A stretch of 64,000 nt of DNA from Romanomermis culicivorax (GCA_963922205.1 CAWUHX010000011.1:62001-126000), one strand, 5' to 3'; counted from the first letter of the stretch, positions 1 through 11,121 are shown. Translations and numbers: made by a program. The notes: a model not told the origin generated them from the letters alone.

Positions 1-101
1 AAACATACATTTTCGAGTTTTTCATAGGTGACTACAGTAATTACATTCAACAAATTCACTGCGCTAAAAATGCAAACTAGAACTTCCCTTTAAAGTGAAA
101 T

Positions 102-288
102 TGTTGAGGCAACCTGTTCCTGATACTCAGGGCTTCAGTAAAAGTTAGGCTTGGTCTGGGACTTGAACCCGGGACCTTGCGGCTACCGTCCGCACACTCT
201 AACCAATTGAGCCAACCAAGCAATGGGAAAGGCGCTCTCTTTTTGCAACAATTCCTAGTTGAGGTGGTTGCTATGGCCACTCTCAACA
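102..288 (-). mobile_element. tRNA-derived SINE, copy 1
   Basis: A 187-bp unit with short inverted ends (TGTTGAG and CTCAACA) repeated again at 331-517. Positions 149-221 on the minus strand fold like a 73-nt tRNA: a perfect 7-bp acceptor stem (GCTTGGT with ACCAAGC), box A-like TGGCTCAATTGG, a 5-bp anticodon stem and box B GGTTCAAGTCC. The anticodon position would read GGT (Thr), but the universal U33 is replaced by C and the T stem has a mismatch. This suits a tRNA-headed SINE transcribed by Pol III better than a working tRNA gene. The tail past the tRNA part (to 102) is shared with copy 2. Confidence 0.75.
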
Positions 289-330
289 TCCCTCCCCCAT
301 CAAGTTTGACAGACCATCAAGGGCCACCAG

Positions 331-517
331 TGTTGAGGCAACTTGTTCCTGCTACTCGGGGCTTCAGTAAAAGTTAGGCTCAGTCCCGGACATGAACCCG
401 GGACCTTGCTGCTACCGCCTGCACACTCTAACCAACTGAGCCAACCGAGCAATGGGAAAGGAGCTCTTTTTTTGCAACAATTCGTAGTTGAGGTGGCTGC
501 TGTGGCCACTCTCAACA
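331..517 (-). mobile_element. tRNA-derived SINE, copy 2
   Basis: A second copy of the unit at 102-288, in the same orientation and 42 bp away, with the same TGTTGAG/CTCAACA ends. The tRNA-like head is 378-450. Acceptor pairing is kept with one G-U, the anticodon position is again GGT with C33, but the anticodon and T stems each have a mismatch and the T loop reads TTCATGT. Similar length and spacing suggest local duplication or two nearby insertions. Confidence 0.72.
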
Positions 518-639
518 AATAACCCTGGCAACTATGTGTTTAACCACATAGCAGTATGTGAATTATTTTCATTTTTTGTAGATGCATAGGAGACACCATG
601 AACTATCCACTGCACAGCTAGGTTATTATTCCTTTTGAG

Positions 640-1515
640 CTCCAGCAGTGAGTATATTAATTTTCATGGAAAAAACAGCTTTTAAAACATGCTTCCTATC
701 TGATTTTCAACACTTCAAAACTTGCTGAAAACTGTAAAATGCAAAATAGGGAAAAATTTTTACACCACGTTATAGAGCATTGTTTTCCCACATCTAACAA
801 ACGTTTAGCTATAAAGCTAGGTCATGTCTAGCCCAATGCCTCATGAGTCTCGTAAATAGACTGAAAAATGCCAAAAAATGCAAAAATTCACAATTTTTGG
901 GCACTAAAGCTATGTGAATTTTACTTTTTATGCAAAATGAGTGTCACATTGATATTCAGCATAGGAAACTTGATCTACTGTCTCATTTTTGAAGTTTATC
1001 AAGCTGTGATTATTCCACAACAGAGGTTGCCATTATCAGAAAATTTAGTTATTGGATGGTATTCATACTTCAAGTCCTGCGACCCTCTAGTACATGATTC
1101 CCGTAATTTTTTGTCAGCTGGTAGAGGACATCGTAAAATATCTATTGTATAGGGAATTTTTCGGTGCTTCTGATCTTTGATGGTAGATATGTCGATTTTT
1201 GTAAAAAAAATAAAAATTTTTGCTCTCAAAATTCGATGTTTCAAGGACCACTGTATTCTTAGTATGTACTTTAGACTAATGAATCCTACAGTAAACTGTG
1301 GCCCATTGATTTGCCTAATGTTGGGTGAATTTTCAGAACATGATGTCCGACATACCTAAACCTGCAAAAGTTGAGAGAAGTGTATGTCAAAAATTGAAAA
1401 TTGTGAATTTCTGTCTTACTGTGGCTATGCGATTTTTGATATTTGGACAAAAGGAATATCATTTTCATTCCTAGGGCATCAAGTTAACCAAATATTTGAT
1501 TTTCAGGTATAGGGT
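640..1515 (+). repeat. Dispersed repeat arm A (copies at 37.4, 40.3 and 46.7 kb)
   Basis: No coding potential. The stretch matches, at diverged level and in reverse complement, 37412-38312 and about 46730-47600, and in the same orientation 40321-40690. Shared landmarks are TGTAAAATGCAAAAT, the 'tatagagcat' segment, GTAAATAGACAGAAAAATG-like text, CATCAATTTT near 'ccactgtattc', and an outer end containing GATTTTCAGGTA (1500-1512). In the copies at 37-40 kb the repeat flanks a transposase-like gene in inverted orientation, so this is probably one arm of that transposon family without its gene. Bases 518-639 show nothing recognisable. Confidence 0.65.
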
Positions 1516-1619
1516 CAATTTTTTACTTATCACAACTAAGTTGAATCCTCTCAGAAACCGCGTTTTATGACTTATTTAAAACCTGAATCTTTGGATTCGT
1601 GTTATCCTCAGTAAAGTCC

Positions 1620-2352
1620 AGAATGACATTACTAGTTAATTTTATAGTTGGATCCTATCTGTTTTGTTTACAGTTTCTTGTCATTCTTTCCAAAAAAATG
1701 GAATTGTTGTGCATTCACAGAATGTATATCATCCTCTGCATATTCATGGAACTGGCATACTGCTGAGTCTCCGAATTTATATTTGGTTAGTAGCTTGGGA
1801 GTTATCAATATGTTACGTAAGATTTTAAATAGGAATTGTTTATAATTTTTCCCAATTACCATGGTTTTAAATATTTTCCAAGCTCATTGAAATTCTGTTC
1901 ATAATGAAATATTCAAATTTCTCTGTCAAACTAGCTACCCTTTTGGGGTACTTAATCTTGCTTCAATCATATACTTTTTAATTTTAGAGATATCTTTTAT
2001 TTCAAAGGTCTATGGATTAAAATGTGGTCTTTTTTCTGTCTTTGAAGTGTTTTGATCAGTAGCTTCCATTGTTTTGGTATTCAATATACAATTTTGGCAT
2101 AGTCTAACCAAATGACAGAACATCCTTCACTCCTTATGTGTGCATATGTTTTTATTCCATCAATTGGCGAACCAAGGATACAACTGGTTAAAGTGTGTAC
2201 ATTGCAAACTTTTGATCTACCCACACAGATTACTTGTCAGTGATAATATATCTCATGTCATTTATCCCTTGTATCAAAACTTGCATAGGTCTAATTATAT
2301 CATATATGTTGCTAATTTAAATGTGTTGCAATTTCTTCAATTAATTTTAATT
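1620..2352 (-). pseudogene. LINE ORF2 3'-part fragment (L0)
   Basis: On the minus strand the conceptual translation around 1860-1670 (YKQFLFKILRNILITPKL) resembles the C-terminal region of the LINE ORF2 at 12.6-13 kb (KYEQFQYKILHTILDTPYLL). Nucleotide similarity continues through about 2100 (tail of the 'gcatagtc' block) towards 2350. It is a small, frameshifted remnant of the same L1/Tx1-like family as L2. Its upper edge coincides with the start of the G1 LTR, so G1 probably inserted into this fragment. Confidence 0.6.
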
Positions 2353-2953
2353 TGTTGTAGTGTGTTTCCACCGATTTTCACGATTTTCTAATAGTTTTGT
2401 CAATTTCGTAAAAACGCCCGCAAGTACAACACATCCAACCATGCCCGACCTGACCCAGTGCGACGGTTACTGTGGAAGATAGTTTTTGTGAATTAGTTAG
2501 TGTTTTTTTATTGATTCTTCTCGTGCCTCTCGCCTCTCATATTATAATTATCATTTCCCCTGTACATTACTCGCCTGGTTTTTATATTGGTAAGACGTCA
2601 TGTTTTTTGGAAGGGGCAATTTTTAAGTAAGTTTTATAAATAAATGTTTAGTTAGAAAAGCGTTTTATTTGTGTCCAAAAAGTGTGTTACCTTGTCTGAC
2701 TAGTTTCAGTCAGGCATTTCTTGGGCAGGTTGTATTCTGTTCTTGACTTCTCGCCCCTGAGTGAGGAGTCATTCCGAGGTTTAGGGCAGGCCCAGGGAAG
2801 CACTGGCGTTAAGGTCGATCTCTGGCTATCTCTCCTGCATAACAATTCCCCTTGCCGATTTCACAGCCCTTCCTCCGACCTGACGGATCAAGGAGGCAAG
2901 AAATCAGTCAGAGCCGCCCCCAAACGCCCATCCCAAATTTTCAAAATACAACA
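2353..2953 (+). mobile_element. 5' LTR of Ty3/gypsy element G1
   Basis: A 601-bp segment starting TGTTGTAG and ending ATACAACA, which gives a perfect 7-bp terminal inverted repeat (TGTTGTA/TACAACA) typical of LTRs. It contains TATA-like TTTATAAATAAATG at about 2634-2647, compatible with a promoter and polyA signal. A TGG-starting putative primer binding site follows directly and the G1 gag frame lies downstream. No second copy is seen in the window because G1 is broken at 7433, so the call rests on termini and context. Confidence 0.6.
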
Positions 2954-2954
2954 C

Positions 2955-3145
2955 TGGTGAACCGTCTGGCTCGCCTGTTGCAACCTTAGAACGCGCCGCC
3001 CAATTTTTCGACCGATTTTCGTTCGTTTTTCGCCTGTTTTTCGTCCAATTTTCACCCATTTTTCGCCAACTTTCGCCGGTTTTTTCTCGATTTCTCGGCC
3101 AATTTTCAAGATTTTTCGAAGCGGTTTTCACCAGCGCCTTCTCCG
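2955..3145 (+). promoter_or_regulatory. G1 putative primer binding site and leader
   Basis: One base after the LTR end the sequence reads TGGTGAACCGTCTGG. TGG is the complement of a tRNA CCA end, as expected for minus-strand priming. I cannot name the tRNA. The rest is a roughly 190-base untranslated leader with repeats of 'tttttcg' and 'ccaattttc'. Confidence 0.4.
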
Positions 3146-5840
3146 ATGATGGCCGCATCACCTACAATCAATGCCGCGACGACGCCGACGTCAGCAACGT
3201 CGATATCCCCGACGCCCGGAGTGACTACCTCAATTAATCATCATTCTTTTCAGCCCAATCTGGCGCAGCCAGTTTTATTGCTTTTTCAGATGCCCCGCAT
3301 CTTCCTACACAGGCGCACCCCTTTTCCGTCCATTCCGCGACGTCAGCAAGCGACGCCGCGCATCCTGACACTCTGCAAAGAGGCGCGACGAAGTCAGAAA
3401 TGGGCGCTCATCTTAGAAATGATTTCCCGCAACGCGCGTCAATTTCAGCAACAACCGTTCACCACCAAAACGTTTTTCAACAAGGCGTGTTGACGTCAGC
3501 AAGCGGTGCTCATCTCCAAACTACTCCCTATCAAGGCGCTGTGACGTCAGCAAGGGGCGACAATGATCAATATGCTTTTCCATGAGGCGCCGCGACGTCA
3601 GCAAGGTGCGCCAACCATCAAATGGCTTTTCCACAAGAAGCCGCAACATCAGCAACCATTGCTCATCAGCCAACTATCATAGGTGATGTGCCGCAGCCAG
3701 TGAGTGTTTTTTCCACCATGGCGCCCTTTCTAAACTCAAATTCTGTGATAGCACCCCTTTTAAATTTAAATTCTTCTCCGGCGCCTTCTTCTCAACCTTT
3801 TGCTAATGTTTTAAATGAATCTTTGGTGCAAGGTTTGCCGGTAACTCTGCCTGCAGCTTCGAGTCTGAGTGCATCGGCTAGGCAAGTAGTTTCAGCAGTG
3901 GCGCCCCCTCCTAGTGCACAGGTAAGTGTTTTTAACAGCAACAGAGGCCAATCCAACCCATCTGATCCTGTTGTCGAGACAAGATTTTTGGCACTCGAGG
4001 AAAAATATGCATGCCAGCTTGAACAAATGGAACAACGACAAATAATCATCATGAACGCATTGCTAGAGAAAAAGGAACAAACTGCCACTGAAAAATCGAA
4101 ATCGCCATTGTATGATGTCCTAATGACTGCTCGACTACCACCGCCTGCTGAGCCCATTCTGGAATATTGTCTGCCACTGCCAGTTGCCGCATCCATCCAG
4201 CCTTCGACGAATCATCAAAATGCATCAAATCACTGTCATGCTGATGTGTTAGCGGGTGGTGCTTTACCCCAACTGTGTGCATCTGCTAGACAAGGTGATT
4301 TCCCCGACTTACCGCCTGAAAATTTTCGCACAATGGATAACCGACGCCTGAAGTCTCAAGAGGAGGACGGTCGAATAAAAGTCATTGTCAAAAATATGCA
4401 TCCACTTCATGTTGACGCTTCCATCAAAGATAAATAACTGCTGCGATTCTTCACACGCCTCGAAAATGAATTCCGCTAGGATGAATCGAACTATATCAAA
4501 ATGAGTATGCTCTGCCACCTCACACCTAATACGCCCAGCGATACGATTCAAGACATAACCCAATACAACGAAGCCAAGAATATGCTCATGTTTCAACTCG
4601 CACCCGATTGCAACGAAATGACGCTCAAACGAGAATTTGCCAGGATTACACCCCAAACTGGAGAAGAACCTGCGGCCTTTCTTTTCTGAGCCTATGTACA
4701 GCTTCTTTACCATGATAAAGATCAAATTTTTCAGCACCAAACAATTATTCAAACTTTTCTAACTAAAATGCCTATTTTTTATCAACTTTCTATTGGTGAA
4801 GAAGCAGAAAAGTTCACTAGTGTACATCAGTTAGCCAATACAGTCGCTAGAGTTTGCAGCAAACTAAACGCCATGAAAGCAGAGATCAGCAATGATGAGC
4901 AGGAGATTGTTGTCCATCAGGCTGTTCCGGAAGCCGTGACACTGCAATCATCAACATCGCCACCTATGAACAAACGTTTCGACCGCCGCCGTAGCCATGA
5001 TCATCCAATGGACCGCCGACAAGCTGAGTTGCCTGCCGCTCCTGGTAGGAGTCATCTCAGTGATGGCTCTCCATCTGAAGGGACAAATCTCCCGTTTCAT
5101 CATCAAATTGCCTCGTATGAAGACAAAGAAAACTGCAAATCAAGAGCAATTTCAACCAACAAGAACAACCTCTTCGAAAGACAAAACCACTACAAATCAC
5201 ATAGCCATGACAGGTATCAAACTCGAAATCGTCGATCTGCTACCCCTGATTTGAATTGGTTTCCCCCCTCTCCATCTTCTGGTCTCTGGTGCGACGCCCA
5301 TAATTTGCACACTCACAATACCGAAGATTGTCACTGGCTCAAACAAGTTAACACCTCAAAGATGTATTGTCAAAACCCAGATTGCCGCATGATGCCCTAC
5401 AACAGTCACTATCTCAACACCAACCATCACCACTACAGCAACAACCTTAGAGCTTGGGGTCCATGGCGAAATCAACAAACACGCAACGGTTCGTTTAAAC
5501 AGCATATTCACTATAATATGCCTGTTCCTCCAACTTCAATGCCAGCATTGCCGGCCCCTCTGACTAATGCAGCCGCCAATACGGCCAAAGTGTCAGATGC
5601 TGCCACCGTGGCTCAGCCTTCAACAACTGCAACTCCTTCCGAATTGATTAGTGCCAAGACGATGACTAGCCCCGGAATCATCAGCTGGGATGCCTCCGCT
5701 CAACCTGCCCACCCGCCCTGGATCATTCAATCAGCCGTTTGCCGAACCAACAACCCCGCGCTACCCAATACAAAATTCATCCAAAAATATGCCCCAACAA
5801 GTGCCTTCATGATACGAGTCAAAGTTGGCAAAGTCAAAAG
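3146..5840 (+). pseudogene. Ty3/gypsy Gag region of G1
   Basis: From about 3400 onward the gag and pol regions share one reading frame to 7433, so this family appears to encode a Gag-Pol fusion. The N-terminal part is low-complexity and rich in A, S, T, P and Q (3146-4300). A capsid-like middle part lies at about 4330-4870 (LLRFFTRLENEF ... EFARITPQTGEEPAAFLF). A zinc-knuckle-like C-X2-H-X4-H-X4-C (CDAHNLHTHNTEDC) lies near 5290-5330 and would bind the RNA genome. In-frame stops interrupt it at 3583 (TGA), 4435 (TAA), about 4480 (TAG) and 4687 (TGA). The first 250 bases are in another frame, so either the start is after 3146 or there is one frameshift. Expressed product unlikely. Confidence 0.7.
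3187..3604 (+). repeat. Five-fold GACGTCAGCAA repeat in G1 gag
   Basis: The 11-mer GACGTCAGCAA occurs at 3187-3197, 3339-3349, 3492-3502, 3543-3553 and 3594-3604, plus degenerate versions near 3390 and 3655. The copies at 3491 and 3542 include the full palindrome TGACGTCA, the CREB/ATF binding consensus. In protein the repeats encode T-S-A motifs of the Gag N-terminal region, so they may serve coding, regulatory or both roles. Confidence 0.6.
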
Positions 5841-7433
5841 GAATGCTTTAATCGACACTGGTGGTCAATGTTCCATCCTTCCATCCGGCCTCGTCAAATG
5901 AGCTTTCGATAAACAAATGCTTTGCTTGCCCATCTGTGGAAAGATAAAGGTCGCCGATGGTGCCACCGTCATTGCTCATGGTCCTGTTATCATCATGATG
6001 GGATCCCCATTTGGCGAACATTCGGTCAAATGTGTCGTTCTCAACGATGATGATCAAGATCAATTTATTATCGGCACCAACTTCCTCGCTCATCCCGAAA
6101 TCAATGCCATTCTCAACTTCAAAGAAAAATTTCTGGAAATCCAAAACCTCAAAATGCCACTCAAAGTAGTTGCTTCGATCAAACCACAACCATTTCTATC
6201 AACATCCTGCGACAATATTTTGGAAGAAATCCCTCGGGAGGAACAAGTGAGTATTTATGATAATTTTTCAGAAACTGATGGTCAAGTTGAAGAAATCGAA
6301 GCTGAAAAAACGATACGGCAGGCTCAACCTAGTCCACACCAACCGCCTTCACGGCAGCTGGAGGTCACGGAGTTCGCGGAACCTATCTTCCTTGTCGCTC
6401 AAGCAACCCTCTCCATTTTGCCAAACTGTCAGCAATAGATAACTGGCACCGTTTTTCCCTCCATGCTTGTTTCTATTCCCGATTTGATTGTCCAACCATT
6501 GACCATCAACAACGTCACCACAGAATTCCCAATTGAAACTGTGATTGTCGATGTAACCAATGGAAGCTGCCCACTTTTGTTTGTCAACAATACACCAAAT
6601 TGCATCAAACTTCGACCAAACCAAATCGTCGCCATGGCCAAACACACGTTGGAGTCTGTTGCTGCCCTGATTCAGGATAGCGATATCCGTGTTTCAGTTG
6701 CCGCGTCCGATTGTGATTTGACTGACCATGAACCAGCCATGCTGGACAAATCGCTACCACTTCATACGGACAATCAAAAATTGGAATTCCCCTTGAACAA
6801 GATGACCGAAAAAACCCGCATTACTGCCACTCAAAAACCAAAAGCCCTCAGTATGCTTCGGCAAAACTGAGACGTCTTCAGCCTCCCCGGCGACAAATAT
6901 ACCTTCACCAACAAACTGACTGTCAGTATCGATGCCGGCAGCGCAAAGCCTGTCTCATGCCACTATTACTGCGCCAGGATGGAGCAGAGACCGATTGTAT
7001 GCCGCCATATCCAAGAAATGCTCGACAATGATTTTATCGAACAATCCTGCTCGCCCTGGGCTGCGCCACTGTTCCTGGTAAAGAAAAAAGATGGATCTTG
7101 GCCACCCGTTGTCGACTACCGTGGAATAAGCGACGTCACGCCGAGCGACAAATTCCCAATTCCGCGCATCGATGACTACTTGGACGCCATGGGACAAGCA
7201 AAATTTTTCACCACACTTGATCTCAAAGCTGGGTACTGGCAGGTACCCCTCGACAACAATTCCCCCGATAAAACAACCTTCATCTGCCAAGAAGGTTTGT
7301 TTCGATTCAAAGTTTTGCCGTTCGGTTTGAAGAACACGCCCGCGGAATTTCAACATTTGATGGAACGAATTCTCCGCCCCTATATATGGAAAATTTGCCT
7401 CGTCTACATGGATGATATTATCATTTTCTCGAT
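5780..7433 (+). pseudogene. Ty3/gypsy Pol (protease and RT N-part) of G1, truncated
   Basis: Same frame as gag. The aspartic protease has LIDTGGQCS (active-site DTG at 5853-5861), followed by the retropepsin-like GPVIIMMGSPFGEHSVKCVV region. RT starts near 6890 and shows [61 protein letters not shown] and the catalytic box [10 protein letters not shown] at about 7400-7433. Stops interrupt it at 5899 (TGA), 6436 (TAG) and 6868 (TGA). The frame ends abruptly at 7433, where minus-strand LINE sequence begins; the thumb, RNase H and integrase are missing. Closest relative in the window is G2. Confidence 0.85.
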
Positions 7434-8043
7434 ATTATCAATCTTCCAAAATACAACAAATTTGTCTCATACAAAAGTTGGATTGTATCAGTGTTTGCAG
7501 TCCACCAACTTTTTCAATTTCTCTAGTTCCAATCATATTCCATTTTCCAGTATTTTTGAGTAGCTGGAGCAGCCATTTTGCTTTTAATGATCCTGACATG
7601 ATTTCAATATCTGGCATTTTAACACCACCATTGCAGTAATCTTGAATCATTTCATTCATCATGATTTTTGATGTAGTTATTCCACATAAACTTCAATGAT
7701 ACTGTGGACTAGTTCAGATAATATTAAATAGTTCCAAACAATAACCTTTCTTTAGAATGTGAGATTCCGTGATCTCCAAGTTTCACATTCCATTAGACAT
7801 TTTGTGGGTTTTTCAGCAAAGTTTTTCTTATACATTAGTTTCTTGTCATAAGAAAAATGGGTTCCCAGGATATTTATTGACTTTACTATTTCCCATTCCC
7901 CAAGCTTTTCTTTGACATTTTTGTTCTTACCAAGCCCTAAAACTTGAGAATTTTTCGTATTTATTTTCAGACCTGATGCTTTTGAGAATAGATCAATAAT
8001 TTTTAGTGCTTCACTGAAATCATTTTCATCTTTCATTAGGATT
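7434..8043 (-). pseudogene. LINE L1 fragment, RT C-terminal side
   Basis: Minus-strand translation gives [18 protein letters not shown] and [10 protein letters not shown], matching L2 at 13.3 kb (SLKAKWVERLLNSAGKWN), and further up SGLKINTKNSQVLGLGKN and ILGTHFSYDKKLM. It is the downstream half of a LINE RT copy whose upstream half continues at 8905-9327 beyond a solo LTR. Both ends are truncated: the 3' tail beyond the QSNFC region is absent at the junction with G1, so a simple target-primed insertion into G1 does not explain the junction. Confidence 0.8.
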
Positions 8044-8047
8044 ACAG

Positions 8048-8900
8048 TGTAAGATAGGTGATAACATGTTAGAGTAAAATGGATCACTGTATATAATTTT
8101 AGTCATGTATATATTTCTCGAGTATGCCTGGTTTTTCATCTCATTTATGGCCTGTACATTTTTCCCAAGTACTTTGTTTTGAACATCCCTGTAGCCAAAA
8201 TCCATTAGTAACGCAATTAAGAATTGATGCATAATAATTCCACACATCCACACCTGGTCCTATAACCTACTCAAGTCACATATAGATACACATTCCCAAG
8301 AAATACAGTATCCCCCCAGAGGCGTAAACACACCTGCCCATGTAGAAAATACAGAAATCCCGACCCAGACACAAGATTTAGGTAGAATGCATGGAAAACC
8401 GAAAAACACATGAAAAACTAAAAACATGTAGGCATGGCTAAGCATACAGTAAATTAAAGCATGTATGCATGGAAATTAGGCATGAATTAAAGCATAAAGG
8501 TGTGGCGATAGAAGCATACAGTAAGCGAAAGCAGGTAAGCAAAGCAACGATTGGTTAGGAAAGCAAGACGAAAGCGGACCTCCCGTGGGGTGAAGGCGTG
8601 GCCTAAAGAAGCAGTATAATAGGCAAAGGAAGTGTGGAGTAAAGAGAGATTTTTATGGAGATTTTATGCAGATTTTAATTTGTGTTGTATTGTATGCGGA
8701 AATCGTGTTTTGGAAGCAAGAAGCATTTTGTATTTGTTGAACATCAACGCAAAGAAGGTCGTCAGCAAATTGTTCATTTTATATTATTGTCATTTTATTG
8801 TTTATTTATCATTCGCTTATCGTGTGCCGTCCCCGTGGACCATTGGAGGTTGAGCATATTGACTCAAGTAAAATTACAGTAGAGAAATCTGGGCGTTACA
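8048..8900 (+). mobile_element. Solo LTR, family LTR-A copy 1
   Basis: An 853-bp insertion inside the LINE RT coding sequence. It starts TGTAAGATAG and ends GGGCGTTACA (TGTAA/TTACA inverted ends) and is flanked by the direct repeat ACAG (8044-8047 and 8901-8904). The LINE reading frame stops just after the YADD motif on one side and resumes on the other without loss, as expected for a clean 4-bp-duplicating insertion. A reverse-complement relative with its own duplication is at 33646-34459. Which strand is sense for the parent element is not known. Confidence 0.85.
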
Positions 8901-8904
8901 ACAG

Positions 8905-9327
8905 TATCATCAGCATACATTGAGACTTTGTGTACTTGATTTGCTGCAATTAGCCTTTTGTATTTGTTCGATTGTCTTAGAGTTATGACCATGTATTCCA
9001 GGGCAAAAATAAATACATATGGTGATATTGGGCAACCCCATCTCACTCCTCATTTAAGTTCAAATCGATTTGTACCAGAGTTAACCACAATGGCTTCAGA
9101 ATTTTTATATAAAGTCTGTATCCACGAGCAAAATTTCTTCCCAATACCAAATGATCCAAGGCCCCTCACCATAAAATTTCTGTCCAGGGAATCAAATTGT
9201 TTTTCAATAACACCGTTAAGGGACAAAACCTTTTTGATCTTTATTTATAATGCTTTTAATATATGTCTTCGAATGGCAAGCTAAGATCTTTGCTAGAATT
9301 GTGTAATCTACATTAGTCAATGATATA
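8905..9327 (-). pseudogene. LINE L1 fragment, RT core with YADD
   Basis: Continues the fragment at 7434-8043. Minus-strand translation shows GCPISPYVFIFALEYM and HKVSMYADDTV, the RT catalytic box, and further upstream the equivalent of the NVDY..LAK motif near 9300. It matches L2 at 13.9-14.4 kb. The sequence ends at 9327, where the TATTGTCTGTTTTA end of a MITE-like repeat begins, so the 5' remainder (endonuclease, ORF1) is absent. Confidence 0.78.
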
Positions 9328-10985
9328 TTGTCTGTTTTATTAAATGCTTGTTATGCAAAAATGCTGAAAGTAGGTACACATGCGGAATTTTGCGCTGACA
9401 TAATATCCTTGTTAACTGTATGTTAGGAATTGATTAAGGGACTGCGGTAAACTGTGACTAAACTCTTAACTGAACTCGATAAATCTTTTAGCAATAATTT
9501 CCGCCCAGTGCGGAATGTCCAAAAAATTTTCCCGCGCACAGCTAAAAAATATTTGCTCTGCACAGAGAAGGCAAAAGCCATAGGCACAGTTGGCCGCAAC
9601 GGGCGAAAAACAGTGTGGTTCTGGTGGCCACAATCGATACAGCATATGCAATTCTGCGCTGAATAACACTAGATACCTGAATGAATGTGAACAGTAGGGT
9701 AACCACTAAAGCACGGATCCATCCGTGAATCGCGGATCTGTGCCCAAAACGATCTAAAATAGGATATTTTCCTGGATCCAGACCAAAATCCCGTTGATAT
9801 GAAATATTTTTGATTTAAATCAATTTTTTTGATAAGGATCAACTTTTGTGTGTGCAAAAATGTGTGCAAAAATGACCTGCTGATCTCAAATAATTGTCAA
9901 ATGCCATTCATTTAGCAAACTCTGATCAAAGTCGCCCCTGATTAAAGTCAACCCGACTTACCTTATAAATTTTCTGCATTCTTTCTCTTCGTGTGTACTT
10001 TCATGCTACGCATCAAATTTTTGATCCAGATCAACAATTTTGATCCTAATTAAATAAATTTTTGATTTGGATCAAAAAAAACCATATCAAAGTGACCCGT
10101 GATGCGGGAAAAAATCCGGATTTTTAAATTTTCAAACGACATAAAAGTTGTTCTGGTCACGGATCCAGATCGCCAGATAGAGGTCCGCGGGATCCGCAGA
10201 CATTCTGTTTCAAGTCGTTGCAAAACCAAGTTCAGAAACCTGACTTTGGTTATTCCAATTCGGATCCAGATCCATGTTCAAGTCATCAGATCCGCGATCC
10301 GCAGGTTTCGATTAGATACATAATTTTTTTTAAACCCGCTGTGTCTGAAATTTGTTACAATAAACCATTTCATATTTCTTTGTGTAAACTTCACTGCAGC
10401 AAATAATCATTCATTTTTTACATGTACAGTAAATGCTTCATTTTCCGTATGTATTATGTTGACTTACCATGAACAACCTAGCAACTCTTGAATAATTTCT
10501 TGTCTGAAATTGCGGTGAACTGTGCTTACCAGTGCGGTCTTCGGGTTCCACATTTTTGGGAACCCCACCAAAGTATGCCATTGTGAGAGGCGCAACCAAC
10601 CCGAAATTGCATACCCCAAAATTTGTGGTCGCGAAAAAACGGGTCAACTATGCCTACAGCTTAAGCAAATGACCTGTGCTGCAGTGGGATGCGCGAGATT
10701 TTGAGATTTCAACTTTCCAAACCACACCAATTGTATCACGATCTTAACTCTTAAATAACTCAATCTTAACTCTCATTAAATGAGAACCATGTTCAAGAAA
10801 TGTTTTCTTATTCCCAAATTTTTTCCTAACGAATAGTCTCCAATTCCGTCAAATTTTAATTGCCACATTTTTTCGGTGAAACAGTATAGTGCGTGCACCT
10901 GCAGTAATTGAACAAGCAACGTGTACTTCATTTTATCCTTTTTCGGTTACAAGCATACAAGCACAGCATAGAAATTCTACTGGGG
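9328..10985 (+). repeat. MITE-like repeat M1 (long copy, itself interrupted)
   Basis: The left part (9328-9650) and right part (about 10670-10985) match, in reverse complement, the continuous 545-bp element at 32710-33253: GTCTGTTTT...AAATGCTTGTTATGC at the left end, and 'cagtatagtg.gtgcac..g.agtaattgaacaa' near 10880-10910. The left terminus matches the TATAG(T/C)CTGTTTT ends of the family; the right terminus is eroded. Between the two halves sits a GATC-rich segment absent from the 33-kb copy. No coding sequence seen. Confidence 0.6.
9690..10325. repeat. GATC-rich inverted-repeat insertion
   Basis: Roughly 18 GATC tetramers in about 630 bp, many as GGATCC, CGGATCT or TTGATCC. The two ends are loosely inverted: GCGGATCT near 9733 against AGATCCGCGATCCGC near 10290, with TTTTTGATC-type text in the AT-rich middle. 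It is absent from the equivalent place in the 32.7-33.3 kb copy of M1, so it is probably a separate foldback-type insertion. No protein is recognised. Confidence 0.5.
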
Positions 10986-11121
10986 GTAAGTCAGGACAGG
11001 GTGTTTAATACCAATTTTTTTTCCTTTCTTGATAATAAAAAAAGGTCTTACATAGTTCTTATAACTGCGATATTTGAAAATAAATGGAGGGTTAAAAATC
11101 CCTCGGGGCGTTACCTATCCT

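Noticed and set aside
149-221. Functional tRNA-Thr gene
   Set aside because: Position 33 is C instead of U, the T stem has a mismatch, and the tRNA-like part belongs to a repeated 187-bp unit.
3792-4196. 134-codon minus-strand frame
   Set aside because: Antisense of G1 gag in the same codon register; no independent evidence.
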